Assembly (NCBI RefSeq): GCF_000426705.1
Contig: NZ_AUFW01000017.1
Location: 62,001-126,000 of the forward strand
Length of the DNA stretch: 64,000 nt
Source of the DNA: Spirochaeta cellobiosiphila DSM 17781
GTDB lineage: Bacteria > Spirochaetota > Spirochaetia > DSM-17781
Direction: 5' to 3'
This document shows positions 1 to 8,959 of the stretch, in pieces. The position numbers and the translations under genes are program-made. Each line of letters begins with the position of its first letter. Position 1 is the stretch's first letter. The notes under the pieces are model-generated. The model saw nothing but the letters and a program-made list of their open reading frames with translations. It made no database searches and was not told the origin of the DNA.

Positions 1-1
1 C

Positions 2-226
2 TTATTATCTTTTTTGTTATTGAAAGAATCTGAAGATAAAAACTTAATACTCAATCAAAGTTCTGGTGCTGGTCCTTTCAAATTGAATAGGGGTGCACAG
101 AAAATAATTGAGTATAATTTGTATGATGACAGTAGTGCCAATAAAAAACAAAGGCGTGGTTGGAAGATACTCAACTACCTTGCAACTCAATTTTTTGAAC
201 CCATGTTAAGGAAAAAAGATTTTTAA
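2..226 (+). CDS. C-terminal end of an unidentified protein (truncated by window edge)
   Basis: The reading frame is open from the first bases, so only the last 74 codons of a gene that begins upstream are seen. The fragment is polar and basic, ending in a run rich in aromatic and basic residues (GWKILNYLATQFFEPMLRKKDF region), with no motif I recognise. Its stop codon TAA overlaps the ATG of the following ATP-grasp gene by one base, so the two are probably cotranscribed and may share a pathway. A TTG inside the fragment could be read as a start, but nothing supports an independent 70-residue gene. Confidence 0.55.
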   Translation, partial: LLSFLLLKESEDKNLILNQSSGAGPFKLNRGAQKIIEYNLYDDSSANKKQRRGWKILNYLATQFFEPMLRKKDF

Positions 227-1374
227 TGAATATACTCCTCACAGGAGCCAGAGCTCCTTATACCTTAGATTTAGGCAGAAGATTATCCGCATTAAGACAT
301 AACATCTATTATGCGGATAGCTATTACCTGGCTTTGAGTCGATTTTCCAATACAGGACGAGCCTTTATAAAACTACCTTCTCCACGGTACAAGACAGAAT
401 CCTTTGTCCAAACATTAAAAGATAGTCTTATTAAATTTGATATTGATTGTCTTATTCCCACATGTGAAGAAATATTTTATATTGCACAAAACAGGTCAAG
501 GCTTCCTAAGAATGTAAATATTTTTTGCGATAGTTTTGATACTTTAAATCTCCTACATAATAAATATTCTTTTATAAAATTAGCCAAAAAAATAAGTCAT
601 AAGAATATTAAAATACCTAATACCATCCTGATTAATAAGACCAGTGATATAGAGGATTTTATTGACCATGATAAAAATTGGATTTTAAAACCAGTATATT
701 CTCGCTTTGGAGAAAGCGTTTTATCCCTTAACGATTTAAAACAAAAAAAGCTTCCTCAAATCACGGTTGAGAATCCTTGGATAGCACAAGAGTACATTAA
801 GGGTGAAGAGTATTGTTCCTATACAGTAATTCAACATGGTAATATTAAAGCTCATACAGTATATAAATCTCAATATCGAGCAGGAGGAGCTTCTACATTT
901 TTTGAACATTATCAAATTAGTGTTCTTGAAAAATGGATTGAAAAACTTGTTACTAATATGGGATTTCATGGTCAGATAGCTTTTGACTTTATCAAAACAG
1001 AAGAGGGTTATTACTATCCTATAGAATGCAATCCCCGAATGACCTCAGGATTTCATATTCTATGCCAATCCTCTCATTTAGATACTGTTTATATAGATCA
1101 GGAATCTGAAAGAATTTATCCTCTTCAAAAAGCGAATAAAATTGCCTTAGCCATGAAAATCTTCAATAGAAAAAATAACACACAATTTAAAGAGGATTTT
1201 AGACGTTCACGAGATGTCATATCCAGTCCCACTGATAGGTTTCCTGAATGGGGACAATATCTATCCTATTCCGGTTTACTTTTGAAAGCCCTGTTCAAAC
1301 AAATAAGCCCCATTGAAGCAAGTGTAGAAGATATTGCTTTTAGTCCCCTCATAATAGCAGACTCAGACCATTAA
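226..1374 (+). CDS. ATP-grasp superfamily ligase (carbamoyl-phosphate-synthase-like fold)
   Basis: A 382-residue protein with an N-terminal pre-ATP-grasp nucleotide-type fold starting NILLTGARAPYTLDLGR, followed by the ATP-grasp half: WILKPVYSRFG carries the ATP-binding lysine and FDFI...YYYPIECNPRMTSG the metal-binding Glu/Asn/Arg strand. Enzymes of this family join a carboxylate to an amine or other nucleophile through an acyl phosphate. The start ATG shares a base with the stop of the preceding gene. The 3' end runs 26 bp into the convergent ketosynthase gene, which places it beside the biosynthetic cassette on the other strand. Substrate cannot be predicted; a role in the same pathway is inference from position. 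Confidence 0.8.
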   Translation: MNILLTGARAPYTLDLGRRLSALRHNIYYADSYYLALSRFSNTGRAFIKLPSPRYKTESFVQTLKDSLIKFDIDCLIPTCEEIFYIAQNRSRLPKNVNIFCDSFDTLNLLHNKYSFIKLAKKISHKNIKIPNTILINKTSDIEDFIDHDKNWILKPVYSRFGESVLSLNDLKQKKLPQITVENPWIAQEYIKGEEYCSYTVIQHGNIKAHTVYKSQYRAGGASTFFEHYQISVLEKWIEKLVTNMGFHGQIAFDFIKTEEGYYYPIECNPRMTSGFHILCQSSHLDTVYIDQESERIYPLQKANKIALAMKIFNRKNNTQFKEDFRRSRDVISSPTDRFPEWGQYLSYSGLLLKALFKQISPIEASVEDIAFSPLIIADSDH

Positions 1375-2278
1375 TGGTTAAACCTGCTGCCGTTCCTAAC
1401 AACAAGATACAATCCCCTTCTTTGACAAGAGAATTATCCAGTGCTTGACTAAGCATATAAGGAACAGAAACCGCTACCATATTTCCATAATCAGCTACAT
1501 TATCAATGTATTTATCCTGAGGAATATTCAGTCGCTTCATTATAAAACTAAGGGCTTTACTCGCTTGATGAGGGATAACCTTATCAAAACTCTCAAGAGG
1601 GATTCCCCCTTCTGCCACATAATCCTTACAAAAAAGACTGACCTTGCTTATCGTAAAACGGAGAGCTTCTCTACCTTTCATATCAAATAAATAGTCTTGT
1701 AAGCGAGAAGGATCAAAGTGTTGGCCTTGCAAGTTACTTAAGCCTCCTCTGATTTCCGTATGATGAGCGCCTTCCCCCCAAGTATTTTCCTTGGCAAACA
1801 TAACACCTTTGTTCTTATCTGTTTTACTTATGATAAAAGCTGCTGCAGCATCACTGAATAGTTCATAACTTTCTTTTTGATCTTTGTTTAAACCTTGAGA
1901 AGGGACTTCAGCAGATACAATTAACACTTTTGCATATCTTCCCGCTTCTATAAGATAGGATATTGTATCTAGCGCAGTAATAAAACTAGTACAGGAAGTA
2001 TTAATATCCATACAAGGGATAGGTTTACTCGACCCTAACATTTCACTAATAAGAGAAGATGTAGACGGTATGGGCTGATACCCAACTGCACTGGCGAAGA
2101 CAATTAGGTCTATCTCATCTAAAGACAATCCTGCTCTATTAAGAGCTATGGTAATAGCATCAATCGTTAAGTTCTTATGATCTTGTCCTTCTCCCAACCA
2201 GAAACGCCTTTGCTCGCCAAAACGAATCATCCTTTGGCCGAGAGAGGTGCCATGTCCTAAGATTTCTAATTTATTCAT
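1349..2278 (-). CDS. 3-oxoacyl-ACP synthase III-like (thiolase-fold) condensing enzyme
   Basis: A 309-residue KAS III/OleA-type condensing enzyme, a little shorter than FabH or OleA (about 320-350). The catalytic triad is complete: Cys96 in DINTSCTSF, His237 in IPHQASKAL and Asn266 in DYGNMVAVSVP. It would condense an acyl thioester with another acyl thioester or malonyl-ACP. It is the last gene of the minus-strand operon; its ATG overlaps the stop of the adenylating-enzyme gene as ATGA. No acyl carrier protein gene is next to it, and it is not in a fab cluster, so a specialised product is more likely than housekeeping fatty acid initiation. FabH itself is the alternative. Confidence 0.85.
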   Translation of the reverse strand: MNKLEILGHGTSLGQRMIRFGEQRRFWLGEGQDHKNLTIDAITIALNRAGLSLDEIDLIVFASAVGYQPIPSTSSLISEMLGSSKPIPCMDINTSCTSFITALDTISYLIEAGRYAKVLIVSAEVPSQGLNKDQKESYELFSDAAAAFIISKTDKNKGVMFAKENTWGEGAHHTEIRGGLSNLQGQHFDPSRLQDYLFDMKGREALRFTISKVSLFCKDYVAEGGIPLESFDKVIPHQASKALSFIMKRLNIPQDKYIDNVADYGNMVAVSVPYMLSQALDNSLVKEGDCILLLGTAAGLTINGLSLLL

Positions 2279-3552
2279 AATCTTTTTATCCTTTTCAACT
2301 TTTGAGTAATGCGATGTTCATATTTTTTTATATCTAATTGAGGTTGTACAATCTGGAATTGATTCATTAACTTACAAAACTCTTCTTTGACAGAGCCCCA
2401 ATTGTCATCGTCTTCCCATTCTATGTAAAATACAATTAATTCTTCATCTACCTGAATGACCTGATACTGTTTGATACCATCTACATATAATAAAGTACGC
2501 CGAATCATATCTGGATATAATTTGACTTTTCCTCCACCTATTTGATCAAAGATAAAGATATCATCTTCTCGTCCCTCGATCTTATCTAAAGCCATAAAGG
2601 AACTACCACATTTACACTTTGTACTAGACTCCACTAATATATCATTAAGCCTGTACCTTATGATGGGTTGGGATTTTCTAGTAAAATCAGTAATGATTGG
2701 AATAAATCTTCCTGAACCAAGATCCTCTTTTTCAATAAATACAATATCTTCATTAAGATGAATTTTCCCCTCCTGACAGGTAAAACCTAGAAAACCTTCT
2801 GTGCTTTGATAGACCTGATGAATGTGCTTTTGCTGGAACACATTACAAAGTTCTTCTGCATCTTCTTTCTCTAAAACTTCTGCCACGGATATTACTTTAT
2901 TAAAGGTAAGAGGAAGCTTTCCCCCACGAATGTATTCAGCCAAAACAATTAATACTGAAGGAGGAGCAACAAGGATATTTGCTTTGAAATTCAACAAGTG
3001 CTCTATATGCTCATCCATTTTTTGATAGATATCATAGTAATGAAATGAGATACCAGGAGCATTCACATTTTCATACAGATTACTGTTGGCTCTTAGAAAA
3101 AAAGCTATACGAAAGGGAAAACCTTTTGGTGGAAGCATTCTTGCTAAGATAGCCCCTGTCCAAAGATCCATTTCTTTTTTGCTAGTAATAAATAATCCTC
3201 TATGGTCAGAAGTTCCTGATGATAATCCCACAGTGATATTATGATAAGTAGGAGAAAATTCTCTATTTCTTTCTGCAGCCAAAGCCAAATTAAAAGCTTC
3301 ATCCTTGGTTATATCAATGGTTACAAGGTCATTAAATCGTTCCATCATTTTTCTTTTATTCATGAGGGGAAGATCTGTAAAACGATGGATTATGTCTTTA
3401 CCGAATATTCTATAAAAAGAAGACTTCTTACATAGATAATGTAAATGTTTCTCTAAACGCTTTTTCTGTAATAGTTTTAATTTTTCCAAACTATAAAGAC
3501 CGGGATTTTTATACCTAAAGTAGGATTTTAAAATGACAAAAGGATTACTCAT
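2275..3552 (-). CDS. F390 synthetase/phenylacetate-CoA ligase-like adenylate-forming enzyme
   Basis: About 425 residues, of the coenzyme F390 synthetase-related clade of adenylating enzymes. The P-loop is SSGTSDHRG, followed by YQSTEG and YRLNDIL (adenylate-binding core) and IEGREDD before the small C-terminal domain; a CKC pair may bind a metal. It would activate a carboxylate as an acyl-AMP. I chose the ATG at 3552, which overlaps the stop of the preceding metallo-hydrolase gene as ATGA and has GAGG seven bases upstream; a TTG at 3558 is also in frame. In Ole pathways the equivalent position is taken by OleC, another adenylate-forming enzyme that closes a beta-lactone; equivalence here is inference. 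Confidence 0.82.
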   Translation of the reverse strand: MSNPFVILKSYFRYKNPGLYSLEKLKLLQKKRLEKHLHYLCKKSSFYRIFGKDIIHRFTDLPLMNKRKMMERFNDLVTIDITKDEAFNLALAAERNREFSPTYHNITVGLSSGTSDHRGLFITSKKEMDLWTGAILARMLPPKGFPFRIAFFLRANSNLYENVNAPGISFHYYDIYQKMDEHIEHLLNFKANILVAPPSVLIVLAEYIRGGKLPLTFNKVISVAEVLEKEDAEELCNVFQQKHIHQVYQSTEGFLGFTCQEGKIHLNEDIVFIEKEDLGSGRFIPIITDFTRKSQPIIRYRLNDILVESSTKCKCGSSFMALDKIEGREDDIFIFDQIGGGKVKLYPDMIRRTLLYVDGIKQYQVIQVDEELIVFYIEWEDDDNWGSVKEEFCKLMNQFQIVQPQLDIKKYEHRITQKLKRIKRL

Positions 3553-4346
3553 AAACAAACCTCTTCTTGCCCATGGGAAGTTAATATTTGAAGAGTATCG
3601 TCTTCATTTATCAAAGTTTTTATTTTTTGTATGGTTGTAACATACTCATGGTAGTTATACTGAATCTTTCTAGCTATACGCTTTAAATTCACATCTAAAA
3701 GATCGACTCCCCAAGAAGCATCAGTAATATAAAAGATGTGTTTCTCTGGTAGATAAATTCCCATATGCCCTCTGGCATGGCCGGGAAGATCAATTAACCA
3801 AAGGGAATTATCTTCCCACAAATCATATCCAACAAAGCCTTTCAATGGGCTTTGATCATTTAACTCATAGGTCGTTGTACGCTCAGATAAATCAGAAGGC
3901 AGGTGTTCTTTAAAAACAGCCTCCTTTAAATGATATTTCCCAATATTTCCATACGCTTTTGAAGACATTATTATTGGAATATGAGGAAGGGCTCTTAGAT
4001 TCCCGATGTGATCAGGATGCAAATGAGTTACTATGATTTGTTGAATATCATCGACCCCAATGCCATCCCCCCTTAACTGTTTAACAATACTATTATCCCT
4101 TTTATAAAAAGTAGGATTAATTAGTCGATACAGGAAGGCTTTATAATGATAAGACATTATATAAGGACCATACCCAGTATCAACCAATACCTTTCCATAT
4201 TGACTATGCTCTATAAGCAAAGTTTTTGCAGGAAAGGAGCGTATCTCTTTTTTGGCATCAATAAAGACTCTATTCATGTGGTTATTACAATAACCACATT
4301 CGTATATTTTTATTCTACTTATCTTGTTCTTTATACCACTTGGCAT
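3549..4346 (-). CDS. metallo-beta-lactamase-fold hydrolase, lactonase-type active site
   Basis: A 265-residue MBL-fold enzyme with a full dinuclear metal site: THLHPDH (His108, His110, Asp112, His113), the GHARGH segment (His194), ITDASWG (Asp209) and TSHG (His258). This HxHxDH-H-D-H layout is the one seen in AHL lactonases and glyoxalase-II-like hydrolases, so a cyclic ester or thioester is a reasonable substrate guess. I chose the ATG at 4346, with AAGGA about ten bases upstream; a TTG at 4367 is an alternative. The gene overlaps the end of the reductase gene by about 32 bp, showing tight translational coupling inside the operon. Confidence 0.85.
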   Translation of the reverse strand: MPSGIKNKISRIKIYECGYCNNHMNRVFIDAKKEIRSFPAKTLLIEHSQYGKVLVDTGYGPYIMSYHYKAFLYRLINPTFYKRDNSIVKQLRGDGIGVDDIQQIIVTHLHPDHIGNLRALPHIPIIMSSKAYGNIGKYHLKEAVFKEHLPSDLSERTTTYELNDQSPLKGFVGYDLWEDNSLWLIDLPGHARGHMGIYLPEKHIFYITDASWGVDLLDVNLKRIARKIQYNYHEYVTTIQKIKTLINEDDTLQILTSHGQEEVCL

Positions 4347-5313
4347 AGATATCCATTCCTTCTTCAACAGATATTAATGGCTTATAATCTAATATTTTTT
4401 CTGCTTTAGATATATCAAGAGTTTGACTATAACCCAAGGTTATTAATGTATATAAAGTTACCGGAGGTTCTTCATATATCTTGAAGAATTTATACCAAGC
4501 TTCTATAGCGCTAACAATAAGTTTAAAAAGAGGCAGCGGTAACTTTAAAAATTTGACAGGTTTATTTATTTTATTCATAAACATGGTAATCATTTGTTTA
4601 AAAGTCATAGGCTCACCGTTAGTGATATTAAATATTTGAGTATTTACATTATCTTTTATTAAAGCAAGATAGATGGAATAAGATACATTATCCACATATG
4701 TGATATCCATCAAGTTTTTACCAGACCTTATTAAGGGAATACCTTGTTTATCATTGGCTTCCATTAAACGGGGAATCAAACTGGTATCTCCTATACCAAA
4801 TAAACCTCGTGGTCTAATAATCGTCCATTCAAAGGATGGATTTATCTGGCTTTTAATAAGAGTTTCAGCCATGCGTTTGCTTTTTATATAATAATTGAAT
4901 GGCTTCCCGGTAATTATACGTTCCTCAGGTATATCAAACTGATTTTCTGGCGAACAATAAATACTTGGAGAAGAAATATAAATGAGACGCTTGATTTCTA
5001 ATTCTTCGCAGATTTTAAGAATATTCTGCGTACCCTGTACATTACAATGATAAAAGTCATCCCACTTTCCCCATAGGGTAGACAAAGCAGCAGCATGAAT
5101 TACATGGGTACACCCTAAAGCTGCTTTACGTAATTCTTCTATATCTAATAAATCACCTTGATAAAATTGGGTCAAAGTCGATTTTAACAAATTTCCCTTA
5201 ATGGAATTACGACCAAAGGCATGAATAATAATGTTATGTTCTTCTAATAATTTAATGAGCGAGCTACCTAAAAATCCAGTAGCTCCTGTAACTAATACTT
5301 TCATTTCTGACAT
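4315..5313 (-). CDS. NAD(P)-dependent 3-beta-HSD/OleD-like reductase (extended SDR)
   Basis: About 332 residues. The N-terminal VTGATGFLG nucleotide-binding motif, the HAAALSTLWG..YHCNVQGT stretch and the YYIKSK active-site Tyr/Lys mark an extended short-chain dehydrogenase of the 3-beta-hydroxysteroid dehydrogenase/isomerase family. The middle motif resembles OleD, the NADPH-dependent 2-alkyl-3-ketoacid reductase of long-chain olefin synthesis. Together with a ketosynthase and an adenylating enzyme this suggests reduction of a beta-keto intermediate. Start candidates are TTG 5349 (directly after the ATPase stop), ATG 5313 and ATG 5304; none has a clear ribosome-binding site. A sugar-nucleotide epimerase is a less likely alternative. 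Confidence 0.82.
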   Translation of the reverse strand: MSEMKVLVTGATGFLGSSLIKLLEEHNIIIHAFGRNSIKGNLLKSTLTQFYQGDLLDIEELRKAALGCTHVIHAAALSTLWGKWDDFYHCNVQGTQNILKICEELEIKRLIYISSPSIYCSPENQFDIPEERIITGKPFNYYIKSKRMAETLIKSQINPSFEWTIIRPRGLFGIGDTSLIPRLMEANDKQGIPLIRSGKNLMDITYVDNVSYSIYLALIKDNVNTQIFNITNGEPMTFKQMITMFMNKINKPVKFLKLPLPLFKLIVSAIEAWYKFFKIYEEPPVTLYTLITLGYSQTLDISKAEKILDYKPLISVEEGMDIYAKWYKEQDK

Positions 5314-5351
5314 GGAATGCAATATAACACTATATAGAAGCCACAGCAACT

Positions 5352-6935
5352 TTATGCAGTATGATAAGGCATAAGAAGAGGAGCTTCTTTTCCAAGATCA
5401 ATCCAAGGAACATTATATAAATCAGTTAATGCCTTAGGACTTAAAACAGATTTAACTTTTCCATAATTGGTAACAGATCCGTTATTCATAAGAATAACTT
5501 CATCTGCATATCGACAAGCCTGCCAAGGATCATGGAGAACCATTATAACTGTTGTCCCGAATGTTTTATTTAATTTTTTTACACATTCCAAAACATCAAC
5601 CTGACTTTTTAAATCTAAGAAACTAGTTGGCTCATCAAGAACGATCATATCAGATTGCTGAACCAAAAGGCGAGCAAAGCGAACGCGCTGTTGCTGACCA
5701 CCACTAAGGGAATGAATATCAGTTTTCTTATACTCCAACATATTCACAGTAGACAGAGCTTCATCAATTAAAGCTCTATCAGTTCTGTTCCATTGATCAT
5801 ACCAATGGTTATGTCGATAACGTCCTAACTGAACATATTCGATGACACTACAGTATTCTGGTAAATCTTCTTGTTGATACAGCATGGCTATTTTGGCTGC
5901 TCTTTTATGAGCATTTAATGTTCTAGTGTCTATATTATTTAATAAAATTTCACCAGATTGAGGATGGAGATCAGCAATCAGACCTTTAAGAAGGGTAGAT
6001 TTTCCACACCCGTTGGGACCAAGAATTACCGTTATAGTCCCTTGCTTTATTTCTAAGTTCAATTCATTGATGATAGTCTGGTCACCATATCCAAGCTTAA
6101 CATTATTAAATGTCAGGGAGGAAGGAAAAGAATCATCAGTAGACTTTTGAATGGTCTGGTTATTAATAGGAAGAATGATAGGAAGATTATTAGGGGCATT
6201 AGTTTTATACTCTTCACACGCTGTAGAATATAATCGGCTCATCAAAGAAGAATTAAATATATCATTACCCTTACCAAAAGCCATAACGTCTCCATTTGCC
6301 ATGGCAATAACATTATGGGCTAATAGGGAAGCTTCATTCAAATCATGGAGAACTACTATAACAGTTTTGTTTTCTATATGACACAAGTCATCAATTAGTT
6401 GGAGTATCTCATGACGATGGTTGATATCTAAATAGGTAGTAGGTTCATCTAATAATAATATCTCCGTGTCTTGAGCTAAAGCCATTGCTATCCAGGCCCT
6501 CTGTCTTTGCCCTCCTGATAATTCATCAATAGGTTTATCAGCTAATTCCATTAATCCTGCTATAGACAAGGCTTTATTAATGGCTACTTCATCCGAATCC
6601 TGGAGATTCTGAAAAATACCCATATAAGGATATCGACCTCGTTTAACCAATTCTTTTACAGTAGTCTGGATTTGCTGACTACTTATCTGTGGTAGGAAAC
6701 CAAGCTTTCGTGCGTATTCACTTGGTTTATATTGACTTATGTCTTTACCATTCAGATAGATATATCCTTGTTTCATGGGCAGCAACTTAGCGATAGCCCT
6801 AAGTAAAGTACTCTTACCAGAACCATTCGGTCCTATTAAGCAGGTTATTTCTCCACTACTGATTCTCTGGTTTAATTCCTTTATTATTTGCTTTTGCCCA
6901 TATCCTGTAGACAAGTCATTAATATCAAGATTCAT
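5352..6935 (-). CDS. siderophore/cobalamin-type ABC transporter, two FecE-like ATPases fused in one chain
   Basis: A 527-residue protein with two complete FecE/BtuD-type ATPase domains in tandem. Domain 1 has Walker A GPNGSGKST (35-43), signature LSGGQ (139-143) and LLLDEP; domain 2 has GPNGCGKST (304-312), LSGGQ (408-412) and VLDEP. A roughly 30-residue linker joins them. FecE proteins are usually about 260 residues and act as homodimers, so this chain would form the whole nucleotide-binding pair. Neither half shows a lost motif. It lies two bases after the upstream permease gene and is followed directly by the reductase gene, so importer and biosynthesis genes are in one transcript. Confidence 0.93.
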   Translation of the reverse strand: MNLDINDLSTGYGQKQIIKELNQRISSGEITCLIGPNGSGKSTLLRAIAKLLPMKQGYIYLNGKDISQYKPSEYARKLGFLPQISSQQIQTTVKELVKRGRYPYMGIFQNLQDSDEVAINKALSIAGLMELADKPIDELSGGQRQRAWIAMALAQDTEILLLDEPTTYLDINHRHEILQLIDDLCHIENKTVIVVLHDLNEASLLAHNVIAMANGDVMAFGKGNDIFNSSLMSRLYSTACEEYKTNAPNNLPIILPINNQTIQKSTDDSFPSSLTFNNVKLGYGDQTIINELNLEIKQGTITVILGPNGCGKSTLLKGLIADLHPQSGEILLNNIDTRTLNAHKRAAKIAMLYQQEDLPEYCSVIEYVQLGRYRHNHWYDQWNRTDRALIDEALSTVNMLEYKKTDIHSLSGGQQQRVRFARLLVQQSDMIVLDEPTSFLDLKSQVDVLECVKKLNKTFGTTVIMVLHDPWQACRYADEVILMNNGSVTNYGKVKSVLSPKALTDLYNVPWIDLGKEAPLLMPYHTA

Positions 6936-6937
6936 AT

Positions 6938-7948
6938 CTATTCCTTAGTTCTGATCAACAGATAGAGAAAGTAAGGTGCTCCTATACCTGCAATAACAGT
7001 ACCGACAGGAAGACCTTCGGGAAGTACATTTTGAACAAATATATCAGCTACTAAAACCATAATAGCCCCTAGATTTGCACATAATATTAGAGAGCCTATA
7101 TCGATTGCCTTGCTTAACATTCTGCTAATTCGAGGAACAATCAATGCAACAAAAGAAATCGGTCCAGCCACAGAAACTGCAACAGCACTCGATAGACTGG
7201 CAAGAATTAAAGCCATTAGCTGATACCTCCTAACAGCCAGCCCGATTGATGTTGCAGTCTGACTACCCACTTGTAGTAACCGCAACTGTCGTTGAATGAT
7301 TCCAATTAAGAAAAGAAGAGGAAAAACCAAAAGTAATAACTTTATGTCATTCCAATTGGAAGTATAGAGACTTCCTACCATCCATCGATAGGAAGCATTT
7401 ACATCATGGATATTACCTTTTACTAATAGATAATTAACAAGAGCTGTGAATAAAGCATTGAAGCCTATACCAACTAATATCAATTTTAAGGGATTTATAA
7501 TATCCCTTGATGACAAAAAATAAACCAACAAGGCTGTCAACATAGAGGCCACAAAAGCCACAAAAGGAATAAATGAGGAAGACAATCCTGAAATGATTAT
7601 TAATACAACAGCTGCACTAGCACCTGTATTTATACCCACAATATCAGGGGAAGCTAAGGGATTCTTGAGCAAGGTCTGGAATACCATTCCTGATAATGAA
7701 AAAGCCATCCCCACTAAGATAGCTGATAAAATACGGGGCAAACGTAATCCACGAACAATAAAGATTGTTCTTTTATCAGATAATCCTAATATTCCATCAA
7801 TTACTTCTTTTAGACTTAAACCTAAAGACCCGAGAGAAGACGCCCATATAGCCAACACTAATAAAACAATAAAAGAAAAAATTATTAATAGCCATTGCCT
7901 ACTTTTTATCCGAAAAGAGACAGGTCCTATACTAATATACTTGATCAT
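6938..7948 (-). CDS. FecCD-family iron-siderophore-type ABC permease
   Basis: A 336-residue polytopic inner-membrane protein of the FecCD/BtuC family, with the characteristic GLRLPRILSAILVGMAFSLSG segment near residues 65-85, LASPDIVGINTG, and GPISFVALIVPRISR in the C-terminal half. About nine to ten hydrophobic segments are visible, as in BtuC-type permeases. The start ATG overlaps the stop of the preceding permease as ATGA. Together with the other FecCD protein it would form a heterodimeric channel for a metal-chelate or related cofactor. Confidence 0.92.
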   Translation of the reverse strand: MIKYISIGPVSFRIKSRQWLLIIFSFIVLLVLAIWASSLGSLGLSLKEVIDGILGLSDKRTIFIVRGLRLPRILSAILVGMAFSLSGMVFQTLLKNPLASPDIVGINTGASAAVVLIIISGLSSSFIPFVAFVASMLTALLVYFLSSRDIINPLKLILVGIGFNALFTALVNYLLVKGNIHDVNASYRWMVGSLYTSNWNDIKLLLLVFPLLFLIGIIQRQLRLLQVGSQTATSIGLAVRRYQLMALILASLSSAVAVSVAGPISFVALIVPRISRMLSKAIDIGSLILCANLGAIMVLVADIFVQNVLPEGLPVGTVIAGIGAPYFLYLLIRTKE

Positions 7949-8937
7949 TCGAATTTCAACCTCCGGCTGGAAGCTATCATTATTAAAAGAGGTGCACCGA
8001 TCATTGCTGTAACAATTCCCACTTGAACTTCTGATGGAACAGCGATTATACGTCCAATAGTATCGGCTAACAATAGAAAAGCAGGTCCTTGTATTATAGA
8101 TAAGACCATGATCTGTCGATAGTTAGTTCCTATCATTTTACGTGCTATATGAGGGACTGCCAGACCAACAAAGGCAATTGGCCCTGCTATACTTACAGAA
8201 CTTGCAGCAAGACAAACAGCGAAAACAGAGGTCAATAGACGAACAGATTTAGAATTCATCCCAATACTTTTAGCTCTCTCTTCTCCCATATTTAGGATGT
8301 TGATTCTAGGAGCCAATATAAATAGCCCCAGTGTGGATATTAAATTAATAGGTAACAAATGGTAGAAGTAATTCACATTTCTACCACTTATAGAGCCAAC
8401 AAGCCAGAATCTAAACTGGTCCAGGATTTCCTGATTCAATAAAAGAAGTCCTGAGGTCCAAGCACTTAACAAAGAACTAACAACAACACCAGCCAATACC
8501 ATTTTAGAAGGGGATACAACAGAATTACCTGCCATTGCTATCGCTAATACAATAAGAAGTGTTACAACTCCCCCTACAAAGGCGATTAAGAACAGACCAA
8601 AAGCATTTATAGGAGAAAGGAGTTGATACCCTAATACTATAGCAAATGCAGCGCCATTGTTGACTCCTAAGATAGAAGGTCCACTCAAGGGGTTATTCGT
8701 AATACCTTGTGTAGCAGCACCAGCTAGAGCAAGAGACATCCCAACTCCCAATCCAATAATTGTTCTGGGAATACGTAAATCGTGAATAACAATGTGCTCA
8801 TATATCTGGGCATTAAAATGCAAAAGAGCCTCCCATAACTGATGAAAAGTTATGGGAAGAGTTCCAATAGTAATACTAAGCCAAATAGCAATTAAAAGAA
8901 CAACCAAGTTCAATATATATAATTTTACAATTTTCAA
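7945..8937 (-). CDS. FecCD-family iron-siderophore-type ABC permease
   Basis: A 330-residue FecCD-type permease with LRIPRTIIGLGVGMSLALAG, NPLSGPSILGVNNG and GPIAFVGLAVPHIAR motifs. It begins with TTG, 20 bases after the stop of the binding-protein gene, with only a weak GAGTGG as ribosome-binding site; no better in-frame ATG is present. It pairs with the next permease gene. Its motif sequences match the family at all the usual places, so it should be functional. Confidence 0.92.
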   Translation of the reverse strand: MKIVKLYILNLVVLLIAIWLSITIGTLPITFHQLWEALLHFNAQIYEHIVIHDLRIPRTIIGLGVGMSLALAGAATQGITNNPLSGPSILGVNNGAAFAIVLGYQLLSPINAFGLFLIAFVGGVVTLLIVLAIAMAGNSVVSPSKMVLAGVVVSSLLSAWTSGLLLLNQEILDQFRFWLVGSISGRNVNYFYHLLPINLISTLGLFILAPRINILNMGEERAKSIGMNSKSVRLLTSVFAVCLAASSVSIAGPIAFVGLAVPHIARKMIGTNYRQIMVLSIIQGPAFLLLADTIGRIIAVPSEVQVGIVTAMIGAPLLIMIASSRRLKFE

Positions 8938-8959
8938 AGGACCACTCTGTTGTTCTTAT

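Noticed and set aside
7593-8012. 139-residue plus-strand frame opposite the two permease genes
   Set aside because: It is the antisense of clearly conserved FecCD coding sequence and shows no motif of its own.
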